Notes: generated from the letters alone by a model not told the origin. A DNA stretch of 64,000 nucleotides from Acetobacteraceae bacterium (GCA_947475245.1 CANJLW010000008.1:93033-157032); one strand, 5' to 3'; positions 1 to 8,617 are shown, counted from the first letter of the stretch. Program-made: numbers and translations.

Positions 1-72
1 CGGCACCCGGGCGCCGTCGAAGATCAGGCCGTTTCTGATGACGATATCGTACTCTGCCTGGGTGCTCGCCAT
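1..72 (-). CDS. Amidohydrolase-family enzyme, N-terminal fragment (runs off window)
   Basis: The first 24 codons of a minus-strand gene are visible, starting with ATG at 72. The peptide reads MASTQAEYDIVIRNGLIFDG and then ARVP. The segment YDIVIRNGLIFDG is the usual opening of amidohydrolases of the D-aminoacylase/dihydroorotase type, where this strand starts the small beta-sandwich domain before the metal-binding HxH motif. The rest, including all catalytic residues, lies outside the window, so the substrate cannot be called. A purine-rich stretch with GGGGGA-type bases precedes the start on the minus strand. Confidence 0.6.
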   Translation of the reverse strand, partial: MASTQAEYDIVIRNGLIFDGARVP

Positions 73-237
73 GGGGGACATCTCCGCGCTTTGTGATTGC
101 GGGAAGTATTGGGCCACCGCGCCGAACTGTCGAGGGCATGGCGGGCCGCACAGCAGGCGCCCCATTTGTTATCATTGGTTATCTAATTGACGTCACTGCG
201 ACCGATGGCTAGGGTGGGGCGTCGCGTACGAATTTAC

Positions 238-251
238 AGGAGGGTCACTCG
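238..251 (+). promoter_or_regulatory. Strong Shine-Dalgarno ahead of a non-start TCG codon (FitA-like gene)
   Basis: AGGAGGG at 238-244 is a near-perfect ribosome binding site. Five bases after AGGAGG, at 249, the antitoxin frame begins to match FitA-type proteins (ASLNIRQLDP), where ATG would be expected. The codon there is TCG. The nearest ordinary start in frame is GTG at 282, which has no comparable site. Confidence 0.55.
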
Positions 252-281
252 GCCTCACTTAATATTCGGCAGCTTGATCCG

Positions 282-497
282 GTGTTGACGGAGCAACTGC
301 GTATCCGTGCCGAACATAACGGACACTCGATGGAGGCGGAGGCCCGCACCATCCTTCAAGAGGTGCTGACCGGCGGTAATCTTAAAACCGGCGCTGACCT
401 CGTTGAGGCCATTCGCGGCCGCTTCGCCCCCTTGGGCGGTGTCGACCTTGACCTGCCCCCGCGTGGGTCGGCACGGGAACCTCCGCGCTTCGAATGA
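282..497 (+). CDS. FitA-like ribbon-helix-helix antitoxin, start codon doubtful
   Basis: This is the antitoxin half of a FitAB/VapBC-type toxin-antitoxin pair. The conserved part reads RIRAEHNGHSMEAEARTILQ, which is the helix of FitA-like ribbon-helix-helix DNA-binding proteins. The frame stays open upstream of the GTG at 282 back to at least 249 and there encodes ASLNIRQLDP, the beta-strand that contacts DNA in this family. A protein started at 282 would lack that strand. The last four bases (ATGA) overlap the toxin start at 494, typical of coupled toxin-antitoxin genes. Either an unusual start is used near 249, or a point change removed the original ATG and the pair is unbalanced or decaying. 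Family assignment is good; the true start is uncertain. Confidence 0.75.
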   Translation: MLTEQLRIRAEHNGHSMEAEARTILQEVLTGGNLKTGADLVEAIRGRFAPLGGVDLDLPPRGSAREPPRFE

Positions 498-919
498 TCA
501 TCCTTGATACCAATGTGATCTCGGAACTGATGCGACCGGTGCCCGACGCATCAGTGCTGCATTGGTTGTCTGCCCAACCCGCGGGCGTGATCCATGTCAC
601 CACGATCTCTTACGCCGAAATCCTGTTTGGGCTGCATGTGATGCCGGATGGCCGTCGTCGGCAACTTCTGACCGACCAGGCAAACAGCATGTTTCTCGAG
701 GATTTCGCCGGTCGCATTCTGCATTTCGATATGGCGGCGGCCCCCGCGTATGCAACGATCGTCGGCACGCGACGGTTAGCCGGGCAACCGCTGCATCCGA
801 TAGACGGCATGATCGCGGCAATCGCACACGCCCATGGCGCGGCGGTTGCTACACGGGACAGTGACCTGTCCGACTGTGGCGTTCCCGTCGTCAATCCTTG
901 GACTGCCGCGTCAATCTGA
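494..919 (+). CDS. FitB/VapC-like PIN-domain ribonuclease toxin
   Basis: A 141-residue PIN-domain protein, the normal size for VapC/FitB toxins. These are Mg-dependent endoribonucleases that cut tRNA or rRNA and are held inactive by the cognate antitoxin. The four acidic active-site positions can be read: D5 in MIILDTNVISEL, E42 in SYAEILFG, D104 in PIDGMIAAIA and D122 in TRDSDL. The start overlaps the antitoxin stop by four bases, so translation is probably coupled. All catalytic residues are intact, which makes the damaged antitoxin start in front of it notable. Confidence 0.88.
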   Translation: MIILDTNVISELMRPVPDASVLHWLSAQPAGVIHVTTISYAEILFGLHVMPDGRRRQLLTDQANSMFLEDFAGRILHFDMAAAPAYATIVGTRRLAGQPLHPIDGMIAAIAHAHGAAVATRDSDLSDCGVPVVNPWTAASI

Positions 920-1085
920 ACAGACCATTTGCGCTCCTTGCTTCGTCGCTGCCCGCTCTCAATCTCGGTGAGGTCGGCCACAAGCGTCGTTCGATCGTCC
1001 CTTCCCGATTAACGGCAACAAGTGACCTTGCCGAACCGCCGGGGCCGGTTACGATCCCGCCGACAAAACTAAAGGGAAACAGATC

Positions 1086-2027
1086 ATGTGGGAACCGAAC
1101 CGGCGCTACCCCGACCCGTCCGTTCAGGTGCTGGATGCCAGCTTCAACCAGTATCGCCTGCCGCTCGCCTCCGTCGAGCAACTCTATGACGGCTGCCGCT
1201 GGTCAGAAGGCCCGGTCTGGTTCGGCGACGGGCGCTATCTGTTGTGGAGCGACATTCCCAACGACCGCATCCTGAAATGGGAAGAAGAAACCGGCGCCGT
1301 CAGCGTCTTCCGCAAGACCTCGTGGAATGCCAACGGCAATACCCGCGACCGCCAGGGCCGGCTGATCACCTGCGAACATCGCGGCAGGCGCGTCACCCGC
1401 ACCGAGTATGACGGCACCATCACCGTGCTGCAGGACGGCTTCGAGGGTAAGCGCCTGAACTCCCCCAACGACGTCGTCGTGAAATCCGACGGCTCCATCT
1501 GGTTCACCGACCCCGCCTTCGGTATCAGCGGCTATTACGAGGGCGAAAAAGCGGACTCCGAACTGCGTCCGGCCGTCTGGCGGCTTGACCCGCAAACGGG
1601 GCAGGCGCGCATGATGGCCGACGACATCGACGGGCCGAACGGGCTCGCCTTCTCCCCGGACGAGTCCAAACTCTACGTCGTCGCCTCCCGCGCCACCCCG
1701 ACGCGCAAGCTGGTCGTGCTTGATGTGCTCGACGATGGCCAACGGCTCGCCAATAATCGCGTGTTCATCGACGCGGGCCCGGGCACCCCGGACGGCTTCC
1801 GGGTCGATATCGACGGCAATCTGTGGTGCGGCTGGGGCATGGGCGATCCGTCGCTGGACGGTGTGCGCGTGTTCAACCCGGCCGGGGAGCCGATCGGCCA
1901 TATCGAACTGCCCGAGCGCTGCGCCAATCTGTGCTTCGGCGGCAAGTTCCGCAACCGACTGTTTATGGCGGCGAGCCACGGACTGTATTCGCTGTACGTG
2001 AACACCCAGGGCGCCATCGGCGGCTGA
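1086..2027 (+). CDS. SMP-30/gluconolactonase family protein
   Basis: A 313-residue six-bladed beta-propeller of the SMP-30/gluconolaconase/LRE family, enzymes that open sugar-acid lactones using one divalent metal. Metal-site segments are recognisable in order: SEGPVWF near residue 39, SPNDVVVKSDGSIWFTDP, DGPNGLAFSPDESKLYV and GTPDGFRVDIDGNLWCG. There is no signal peptide, so a cytoplasmic location is likely. ATG at 1086 follows a GGGAAACAG sequence. The NCS2 permease gene begins 23 bases after the stop, suggesting an operon. The exact lactone is not deducible. Confidence 0.88.
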   Translation: MWEPNRRYPDPSVQVLDASFNQYRLPLASVEQLYDGCRWSEGPVWFGDGRYLLWSDIPNDRILKWEEETGAVSVFRKTSWNANGNTRDRQGRLITCEHRGRRVTRTEYDGTITVLQDGFEGKRLNSPNDVVVKSDGSIWFTDPAFGISGYYEGEKADSELRPAVWRLDPQTGQARMMADDIDGPNGLAFSPDESKLYVVASRATPTRKLVVLDVLDDGQRLANNRVFIDAGPGTPDGFRVDIDGNLWCGWGMGDPSLDGVRVFNPAGEPIGHIELPERCANLCFGGKFRNRLFMAASHGLYSLYVNTQGAIGG

Positions 2028-2050
2028 ACGAAGACGAAGGACAGGCCGCC

Positions 2051-3328
2051 ATGTTCGATCCCGCCGCCCACGGCAGTTCGGTGCGCACCGAAATCCTCGC
2101 CGGCGTCACCACGTTTTTGACCATGGCGTATATCGTCGTGGTCAATCCGGGCATCCTGGCCGCCGGCGGCATCGATCACGGGGCGGCCTTCGTCGCCACC
2201 TGCCTGGCGGCGGCGATCGGATCGGCGGCGATGGGTCTGTTCGCCAATCTGCCGCTCGCGCTCGCGCCGGGCATGGGGCTCAACGCCTATTTCACCTTCG
2301 TCGTGGTCAAGGGCATGGGCGTGCCCTGGCAGGTCGCCCTGGGCGCGGTGTTCCTGTCGGGCTGCCTGTTCCTGATCGTCAGCCTGCTGCGCCTGCGGGA
2401 GTGGCTGATCGTCGCCATCCCGATTTCGCTGAAACTCGGGATCGGCGCCGGGATCGGCCTGTTTCTCGGCCTGATCGGGTTGAAGGAAATGGGCCTGGTC
2501 GTCGCCCATCCCGCCACGCTGGTCACTTTGGGCGACCTGTCCGCGCCGGCCACGCTGCTGTCCTGCCTGGGCTTCGTCGTCATGGCCGGGCTGACCGCGC
2601 GCAACGTGACCGGCGCCATCCTGATCGGCATCGTCGGCATCGCGCTGCTGGGCATTCCCTTCGGCCTGACGCATCTGAACGGCATTGTCGCCGCCCCGCC
2701 CTCCCTCGCGCCGACCTTCCTGCAACTGGATATCGCGGGCGCGCTGCGCCTGGGCGTGCCGGTGGTGGTGCTGACCTTCTTCCTGGTCGATGTGCTGGAC
2801 AACGCGGGCACGTTGATCGCCACGACCCAGCGGGCCGGTCTGGTCCGCCCCGACGGCTCCGTGCCGAACCTGAAACAGGCGCTGCTGGCGGATTCCGGCG
2901 GCGCGATCCTGGGCGCCGTCCTCGGCACCAGCACGACCACGAGCTATATCGAAAGCGCCGCGGGCATTCAGGCCGGCGGCCGCACCGGCCTGACTGCGCT
3001 GGTCGTCGCCGCGCTGTTTCTGCTGTGCCTTTTCTTCGCCCCGCTGGCCACCGCCATCCCCGCCTTCGCCACGGCCCCCGCCCTGGTCATCGTGGCCTGC
3101 CTGATGACGGCATCGCTGCGCGCGGTGGACTGGGACGACGCCACGGAATTCGCCCCCGCCGTGGTGATCGCCCTGGCGATGCCGTTCAGCTTTTCGATCG
3201 CCACCGGCATCGGCCTGGGCTTCCTGGCTTATGCCGCCGTAAAACTCGTCGCCGGTCGTTGGCAGGAGGTACCCGGCGCGGTCTGGCTGATCGCCGCGCT
3301 GTCGGCGCTGAAGTTCGCGCTGGCCTAG
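2051..3328 (+). CDS. NCS2-family permease, AzgA type (purine transport)
   Basis: A 425-residue polytopic membrane protein of the nucleobase:cation symporter 2 family, AzgA (adenine/guanine/hypoxanthine) branch. Diagnostic segments are ALAPGMGLNAYFTFVVV near residue 70 and the substrate-binding region GTSTTTSYIESAAGIQAGG in the second half. The open frame extends upstream, but the sequence there is the other-frame reading of the lactonase gene; ATG at 2051 gives the family N-terminus MFDPAAHGSSVRTEILAG. It follows the SMP-30 gene closely and is probably co-transcribed. Purine specificity is inferred from the subfamily. Confidence 0.88.
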   Translation: MFDPAAHGSSVRTEILAGVTTFLTMAYIVVVNPGILAAGGIDHGAAFVATCLAAAIGSAAMGLFANLPLALAPGMGLNAYFTFVVVKGMGVPWQVALGAVFLSGCLFLIVSLLRLREWLIVAIPISLKLGIGAGIGLFLGLIGLKEMGLVVAHPATLVTLGDLSAPATLLSCLGFVVMAGLTARNVTGAILIGIVGIALLGIPFGLTHLNGIVAAPPSLAPTFLQLDIAGALRLGVPVVVLTFFLVDVLDNAGTLIATTQRAGLVRPDGSVPNLKQALLADSGGAILGAVLGTSTTTSYIESAAGIQAGGRTGLTALVVAALFLLCLFFAPLATAIPAFATAPALVIVACLMTASLRAVDWDDATEFAPAVVIALAMPFSFSIATGIGLGFLAYAAVKLVAGRWQEVPGAVWLIAALSALKFALA

Positions 3329-3401
3329 CCCCTCCGCAAGGCCGAGCGTACGACCGCTCCCGCGCCCCGGTTGATCCAGCCAGGGAAACGCCGAAAGCCC
3401 A

Positions 3402-4046
3402 TCACCCCCGATCCGGCCAGGGATAAATCCGCGCTCCGACGAACACCGACGCCTCCGTAATCGCCCCGCCGAACCGACGCGACAATGCCCCGGTCAGATC
3501 GGCCGCGACCGGCGGGCGATCCGCCCACTCCGCCACCACCATGCAGCGCGGCCGAAACGTCGGATTGCGCGGATGATCCACCCCGCGCACCGCATAGCGC
3601 AGCCTGATCGCGCCCAACCCCGCCGCCTCCGCCCGCAAAAACGCCGCCAGCGCATCGTCGAGGTCGGGCGGCACGGCGAAGCGCACCACCGAGAGGTAAT
3701 CGCCGTTCAACCAAGCCCCCGGCGTATCCGGCGCGATCAGCCGCTGCTCGTAGACCGTGTGCGCCTTGTTGCGCCGCTTTTCCATCAACGCCGCCATATA
3801 GGGATCGCGCCCGCGCATCCCCAGATAGCGCTGCGTGCCGAACACTTCCGATCCCGGGATTTCGTAAATGTCGAACAGGTTCATCTCACCCGCCGACGTG
3901 CCCTCGATCGCCCGATAGCAGGCGCAGGTCAGAAAACCGCACTGGTAGACATCCGGCGCGTGCCGCCCGGCGTACCAGGCGTTGAAGGCCTCGACATCGT
4001 CCTCGGCCAGATCCAGTTCGGCGGTATACAGCAACGGCGTGGACAT
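3402..4046 (-). CDS. Conserved hypothetical protein, possible dimeric alpha/beta barrel
   Basis: A 214-residue protein that I do not recognise with certainty. It begins MSTPLLYTAELDLAEDDVEA and continues with a WYAGRHAPDVYQ segment, resembling ferredoxin-like dimeric alpha/beta barrel proteins (EthD/DUF4286-like) in which a beta-strand is followed by a helix with a WY..RH motif. A second half with LSVVRFAVPPDLDDALAAF looks like a repeat of that fold. No signal peptide is present. It is divergent from the FmdB-type gene at 4148 and lies alone between two plus-strand operons. Function unknown. Confidence 0.7.
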   Translation of the reverse strand: MSTPLLYTAELDLAEDDVEAFNAWYAGRHAPDVYQCGFLTCACYRAIEGTSAGEMNLFDIYEIPGSEVFGTQRYLGMRGRDPYMAALMEKRRNKAHTVYEQRLIAPDTPGAWLNGDYLSVVRFAVPPDLDDALAAFLRAEAAGLGAIRLRYAVRGVDHPRNPTFRPRCMVVAEWADRPPVAADLTGALSRRFGGAITEASVFVGARIYPWPDRG

Positions 4047-4147
4047 GACGGACCCCTCCCTTTCCGCGCGACCGTCTCGACAATCGCGTCATCAAGATGG
4101 CAGAGTCATAACGAACGACCAACCGCGCCCCACCACCGGAGGCCACG

Positions 4148-4387
4148 ATGCCCACTTACGATTACGAATGCGAGAATTGCGGCCCATTCCGGGAGCAACG
4201 GCCGATGGCGGAGTACGATCTGCCGCAGCCATGCCCCGACTGCGCCGAACCCGCCCCGCGACTCCTCACCCTCGCCATGTTCGGCGGCGGCGCGACGGAA
4301 GATGCCGGCCCGTCCCCCGCCCGCGCCCATGCCGGCGGCTGCGCCTGCTGCGCCGGACCGCGCAGCTTCTCGGCCGAAGCGGTCTGA
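4148..4387 (+). CDS. FmdB-type zinc ribbon protein
   Basis: A 79-residue protein with the FmdB/CxxC_CxxC_SSSS regulatory-protein fold: MPTYDYECENCG, then PCPDCAEPAPRLL. The two CxxC pairs should bind one zinc. A second cysteine cluster, GGCACCAG, lies near residue 65 and is common in these small proteins. It ends five bases before the gamma-glutamyltransferase start and is probably co-transcribed with it. The family was named from an amidase regulator, but its molecular role is poorly known. Confidence 0.85.
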   Translation: MPTYDYECENCGPFREQRPMAEYDLPQPCPDCAEPAPRLLTLAMFGGGATEDAGPSPARAHAGGCACCAGPRSFSAEAV

Positions 4388-4391
4388 CGAC

Positions 4392-6065
4392 GTGACCCAA
4401 CCCACGACCTTCACGTGCGAGAAGCACCCCGCCACCGGCAAGCGCGGCATGGTGGCCACCAACCACCCGCTCGCGTCCGCCGCCGGGGCGGAAATGCTGG
4501 CCGCCGGCGGCAACGCCGTCGATGCCGCCATCGCCGCCTTCTTTACGCTGACGGTCGTGGAACCGATGATGGTCGGCGTTCTCGGCGGCGGCATGGCGCA
4601 TATCCGCCTCGCCGACGGTCGCCATATCGTGATCGACGGCCAGAGCATGGCCCCGCGCGCCACCGGCCCCACCACCTATACCCCCGACCCAACCGCGCCC
4701 CCCGGCACGATGGATACGATCGGGCGCAAGAACGCCGTCGGCCCGACCTCCGTCGCCACCCCCGGCAATCTGATGGGCTGGACAGAGGCATTGGCCCGCT
4801 TCGGCACCTTCCCGCTCGCCGATGTCATGGAACCCGCCATCCGCCATGCCTCCCGCGGGTTTCGCGTGACCCCGTACCTGTCGGAATGCGTCACCGATTG
4901 CGCCGCCGACATGGCGATGGACCCGGAAATCTCGAAGCTCTATCTGCCCGGCGGCACCCCGATCGCCCCCGGCACGCGGCTGGTCACCGGGGATTACGCG
5001 GAAACCCTGCGTTCCATCGTGCGCGAAGGCCCGGGCATTCTCTATCAGGGCAGCCTCGGGCGGCACTACGCCGATCACATGGCGGCTTCCGGCGGGCATA
5101 TCCGCATGGAAGACCTGACCGGCTATGCCACCATCACCCGCGAAGCCCTGCGCGGCACCTATCGCGGGCACGAGATCGTCGGCCCGCCGCCGCCATCCTC
5201 CGGCCCGCTGCACATCATCCAGATGCTGAACATCCTGGAAGGCTACGACATCGGCGCGCTGGGCTTCGGCACGCCGGAAACCGTGCATCTGCTGGCGGAA
5301 GTGCTGAAGATCGCCTTCGCCGATCGCGCCGCCGCCACCGCCGATCCGGCCTTCGTCAAGGTACCCGTCGAAAAGCTGCTGTCCAAGGACTACGCCGCCG
5401 ATCGGCGCGCGCGCATGACGGACCAGGCCCAGGCCTGGACGGCGGAGGTAGAGCCCGGCGAATTGTCGTCCCACACCACCCATCTGACCATCGCCGACGG
5501 CATGGACAACGTCGTCGCCAGCACGCAGACCATCAACTCCCTGTTCGGCGCGCGCTATATCGTGCCCGGCACCGGCATGATCCCGAACAACTACATGTTC
5601 GTGTTCGACCCGCGCCCAGGACGCGCAAGCTCCGTCCAGCCCGGCAAGCGCGTGACGTCTTCCATGTCGCCGGTCATCGTCCTGCGCGACGGCAAGCCGA
5701 AATACGCGCTGGGCCTGCCCGGCGGGCTGCGCATCTTCCCATCCGTCATGCAGGCGCTGTCCAACCTGATCGACCACGGCATGACCGTGCAGCAGGCCGT
5801 TGAAGCCCCGCGCGTCTGGACCCAGGGCCACGCCCTGGAAATGGAGCTGGGCTTTGGCGAGGCCATGTTCGCCGCCCTGCGCGCGCGGGGCCACGACGTC
5901 GCCACCGTGGGCAATGTCGCCGGCGGGATGAGCGCGATTGACTTCCACGCCGACGGCACGCTGGAAGGTGCCGCCTGCTGGCGCGCCGACGGCACGCCCA
6001 TCGCCATCGGCGGCGGTCTCGCCCGCGCCGGCGTGCGCTTCAGGCCGGAGGCCACGCGCACATAA
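4392..6065 (+). CDS. Gamma-glutamyltransferase family protein
   Basis: A 557-residue member of the Ntn-hydrolase gamma-glutamyltranspeptidase family, which cleaves gamma-glutamyl bonds (glutathione and related compounds) after self-processing into two subunits. The N-terminal signature GMVATNHPLASAAGAEMLAA and GGNAVDAAIAA is present, and the processing/catalytic threonine is T362 in SSHTTHLTIAD. No signal peptide is visible, so this is the cytoplasmic-type branch, whose members often act on other gamma-glutamyl or cephalosporin-like substrates. GTG at 4392 is chosen because it lies four bases after the FmdB stop and keeps the full N-terminus; ATG at 4450 would start inside the conserved block. 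Confidence 0.88.
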   Translation: MTQPTTFTCEKHPATGKRGMVATNHPLASAAGAEMLAAGGNAVDAAIAAFFTLTVVEPMMVGVLGGGMAHIRLADGRHIVIDGQSMAPRATGPTTYTPDPTAPPGTMDTIGRKNAVGPTSVATPGNLMGWTEALARFGTFPLADVMEPAIRHASRGFRVTPYLSECVTDCAADMAMDPEISKLYLPGGTPIAPGTRLVTGDYAETLRSIVREGPGILYQGSLGRHYADHMAASGGHIRMEDLTGYATITREALRGTYRGHEIVGPPPPSSGPLHIIQMLNILEGYDIGALGFGTPETVHLLAEVLKIAFADRAAATADPAFVKVPVEKLLSKDYAADRRARMTDQAQAWTAEVEPGELSSHTTHLTIADGMDNVVASTQTINSLFGARYIVPGTGMIPNNYMFVFDPRPGRASSVQPGKRVTSSMSPVIVLRDGKPKYALGLPGGLRIFPSVMQALSNLIDHGMTVQQAVEAPRVWTQGHALEMELGFGEAMFAALRARGHDVATVGNVAGGMSAIDFHADGTLEGAACWRADGTPIAIGGGLARAGVRFRPEATRT

Positions 6066-6202
6066 TCGCCCTCCGCACCCGCAAGGCGCGGGCCGCGGCG
6101 GGCGTTTCCCTGGCGCTGCTGCCCTTCGCCATCGGCTTTGTCTGGTTCGTCCACCTGACCTACCTGCCGGCCGATCCCGCGCCGCGCGCCGACGGCATCG
6201 TC

Positions 6203-6667
6203 GTGCTGACCGGCGGTGCCGAACGCATAGAGGTCGCGCTGCGCCTGCTGGCCGACGGACGCGCGGAAAAGCTGCTGATCAGCGGCACCGGCGGCGGCGC
6301 CGATCTGCGCGGCTTCGCCGGCCGAGCAGGGGTGGACGCGGAACGGTTCGCGGATCGGGTGACGTTGGGGTACAGTGCCACGACAACCCACGGCAACGCG
6401 GCGGAAACCGCAGCCTGGGCCAAAGACAACCATATCGGATCGCTGATCGTCGTGACTGCCTATTATCATATGCCCAGAGCCATGTTGGAGTTTCGCCGCG
6501 TCGTGCGGAACGTCGAATTACTGTCCTTTCCCGTCGATCGCTCGCAGCGCAACGGCCTCGGGCGCATGCTCGCCGCGCGCCTGTTGGTCGAGGAGTACTG
6601 CAAGTACCTCGCCGTCACGGTCGGCGTGACCGACTGGCTGCCGCCCCGCGCCGGGAGGCCCGCGTGA
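6203..6667 (+). CDS. YdcF/DUF218-family protein (coding sequence probably begins near 6062)
   Basis: A DUF218 (YdcF/SanA-like) protein, a family linked to envelope and lipid-carrier metabolism. Family motifs include GIVVLTGGAERIEVALRLL, LLISGTGGG, TTTHGNAAETAAWA and VTAYYHMPRAMLEFRR. The first usual start codon is GTG at 6203, but this begins inside the first core strand. The same frame is open back to 6062 and encodes a membrane segment (SLALLPFAIGFVWFVHL) plus YLPADPAPRADGIV, exactly what homologues carry at their N-terminus. No ATG, GTG or TTG exists in that stretch; only ATA at 6062 and ATC at 6065, overlapping the TAA of the upstream gene. It overlaps the acyltransferase by four bases (GTGA). 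Confidence 0.8.
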   Translation: MLTGGAERIEVALRLLADGRAEKLLISGTGGGADLRGFAGRAGVDAERFADRVTLGYSATTTHGNAAETAAWAKDNHIGSLIVVTAYYHMPRAMLEFRRVVRNVELLSFPVDRSQRNGLGRMLAARLLVEEYCKYLAVTVGVTDWLPPRAGRPA

Positions 6668-7392
6668 TCCTGTTGCGCTCGCTCCTGTTCAATATCGTCT
6701 TCTACGGTTCCACCTTTCTGATCGTGCTTCCCGCCACCGTGGTCCGGCTGATCTCCCCCGCCGGCGTGATGCCGCTCGCGCGGTTCTGGACCCGCTTCGT
6801 GCTGGCCAATCTGCGCCTGATCTGCCGCATTCGGATCCAGATCGACGGGCTGGACAATCTGCCCGCCGGCCCCGCGCTGATCGCATCCCGCCATGAATCC
6901 GCGTTCGACACGCTGCTGTGGCCGACGCTGGCGCCGCGCTTCTGCTTCGTTCTGAAGCAGGAGTTGCTGCGCATTCCGCTGTTCGGCAAGCTGCTGCTGG
7001 CCACCGGCATGATCGCCATCGACCGCGACGGCGGCGGCGCGACGATCCGATCGATGGTGCGCCAGGCCGAACAGGCGGTGAAGGACGGGCGGCAGATCGT
7101 CATTTTCCCCGAGGGCACGCGCGCCCCGCCCGGCGTGCTGTTGCCGCTGCACCCCGGCGTCGCCGCCTTGGCCTCACGCACCGGCCTGCCGGTCATCCCC
7201 GTGGAAACCGATTCCGGCACGCTGTGGGGCCGAGAATCCTTTCTGAAGCGCCCCGGCGTCATTCGCGTCGTCATCCATCCGCCGCTGGGAACCGATCTCG
7301 GCCGGGTCGAACTGATGCGCCAGTTGGAAGCCGCGCTGAGCAAGACGTTGAAGGCGCGTCGCGCCGCACCGATGCCGTCGGAAGAGTCCTGA
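6664..7392 (+). CDS. 1-acyl-sn-glycerol-3-phosphate acyltransferase family (PlsC-like)
   Basis: A 242-residue membrane-associated acyltransferase. The catalytic HX4D motif is read as HESAFD, followed by the phosphate-binding FPEGTR block and a final VIPVETDSG segment, the four-block pattern of PlsC enzymes that make phosphatidic acid from lysophosphatidic acid. An N-terminal hydrophobic helix (NIVFYGSTFLIVLPATVV) anchors it. GTG at 6664 overlaps the DUF218 stop. The DUF2125 gene follows after one base, so all three form an envelope-related operon. It may be a side acyltransferase rather than the main PlsC. Confidence 0.88.
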   Translation: MILLRSLLFNIVFYGSTFLIVLPATVVRLISPAGVMPLARFWTRFVLANLRLICRIRIQIDGLDNLPAGPALIASRHESAFDTLLWPTLAPRFCFVLKQELLRIPLFGKLLLATGMIAIDRDGGGATIRSMVRQAEQAVKDGRQIVIFPEGTRAPPGVLLPLHPGVAALASRTGLPVIPVETDSGTLWGRESFLKRPGVIRVVIHPPLGTDLGRVELMRQLEAALSKTLKARRAAPMPSEES

Positions 7393-7393
7393 C

Positions 7394-8452
7394 ATGCCAT
7401 TCCGGTGGCGCTTCAACCCCCGCCGGGTCGGCGCCGCCGCCGGGGTCGGCTTCGGCCTGCTGGTCGGCTTTGCCTCGCTGGACTGGTACTGGACCGGACG
7501 CCAACTCGACGCCGGGCTGCGCGATTGGGCGGAGCGCGGCAAGATCGCCGGATGGTCCTTCACCTATGCGCGCGCGACGCATGGCGGCTGGCCGCTCGCC
7601 GCCACGCTGACGCTGAGCGATGTCGAACTGAAAGCCACCCATGGCAGCCTGCCGGTCGATCTGACCTGGAACGCGGATCGCGTGATCCTGCAGGTCAAAC
7701 TGACGGCGCCGAGCACCTTGGGGTTGGAAACCCAGGGTATTCAGCGGCTGCGCCTGTGGGACTGGCAGGAAATTCTGTTCACGGCGGAACGGCTGACGGC
7801 CTACCTGCCGCTGGGCATCGATCCCGGCGGCGCATACGGCATCGAGGCCGCCAACCTGCGCGCCGCCATCCCGCTGGATCAGGATCGCAGCGGCACGCTC
7901 AGCATGGCCGCGATCAGCGCCGAACTGGGCATCGCCACCGCCGGTACCGGATCGGCACGGGTTTCGATCACGGCGGAAAAGATCGGCCTGCCGCCGCAGT
8001 TCCGCTGGCCGCTGGGCGCCGATATCGCGACCTTCGCGCTGGAGTCCGCCCTGGACGGGCCGATGCCGCCGCTGCGCGACCTTGCCTCCGCCGCCGCCGC
8101 CTGGCGCGATGGGGGCGGATCGATGGAAGTGCAGAAGCTGGCGCTGACCTGGGGCCCGCTGAACGTGCAGGGGACGGCGACGCTGGCGCTGGACGAGCAG
8201 TTGCAGCCGATGGGGGCGGGCAGCGGCAAGCTGATCGGCTATATGGCGACGCTGGACGCGCTGAGCGGCAACGGCGTGCTGAGCCGTTCGGCGGTGACCG
8301 CCGCGAAGGCGGTGCTGGCGCTGCTGGCCGACGCGCCGGCCGAGGGGGAGCAGCCGGAGGTCGAAGTGCCCGTCACCTTGCAGTATCGCACCCTGTCGAT
8401 GCGCCAGATTCCGCTGCTGCGACTGCCGGAGCTGGACTGGCCGGGGCAGTGA
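7394..8452 (+). CDS. DUF2125 domain-containing envelope protein
   Basis: A 352-residue protein with a single N-terminal membrane anchor (RVGAAAGVGFGLLVGFASL) and a long beta-rich exterior domain. The segment DWYWTGRQLDAGLRDWAERG and then GWPLAATLTLSD is typical of DUF2125, a family found mainly in Alphaproteobacteria and distantly AsmA-like. Function is unknown; a periplasmic lipid-related role is suggested only by the neighbouring acyltransferase and DUF218 genes. No gene follows for about 165 bases. Confidence 0.82.
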   Translation: MPFRWRFNPRRVGAAAGVGFGLLVGFASLDWYWTGRQLDAGLRDWAERGKIAGWSFTYARATHGGWPLAATLTLSDVELKATHGSLPVDLTWNADRVILQVKLTAPSTLGLETQGIQRLRLWDWQEILFTAERLTAYLPLGIDPGGAYGIEAANLRAAIPLDQDRSGTLSMAAISAELGIATAGTGSARVSITAEKIGLPPQFRWPLGADIATFALESALDGPMPPLRDLASAAAAWRDGGGSMEVQKLALTWGPLNVQGTATLALDEQLQPMGAGSGKLIGYMATLDALSGNGVLSRSAVTAAKAVLALLADAPAEGEQPEVEVPVTLQYRTLSMRQIPLLRLPELDWPGQ

Positions 8453-8617
8453 AGTCTCGGGCATAAATACTTGTCATCCAACTATTTTATACAAATATCG
8501 CCGCCGGTGGGAAAATAACGGAAAAATCACGTCATCAAGACAGGGCGCGTCATAGCGCCCGAGTACAACCGCAAGCGACACGCTCCGGACCGGCCGGAGC
8601 CTGGGCGAGGGTTGCAG
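8453..8617. other. Intergenic leader of the terpene synthase gene with two hairpins
   Basis: This AT-richer gap contains ACTATTTTATACAAATA near 8480-8497, the only promoter-like AT block here, and two inverted repeats: GGGCGC/GCGCCC around 8544-8562 and GCTCCGG/CCGGAGC around 8583-8601. A GAGG ribosome binding site at 8607-8610 lies seven bases before ATG 8618. No clear terminator for the preceding gene is seen. Confidence 0.35.

Noticed and set aside
4266..5948. Long minus-strand ORF (560 codons) opposite the gamma-glutamyltransferase gene
   Set aside because: High-GC antisense shadow; the translated sequence is low-complexity His/Gly/Ala-rich, and the plus strand encodes a clear enzyme.
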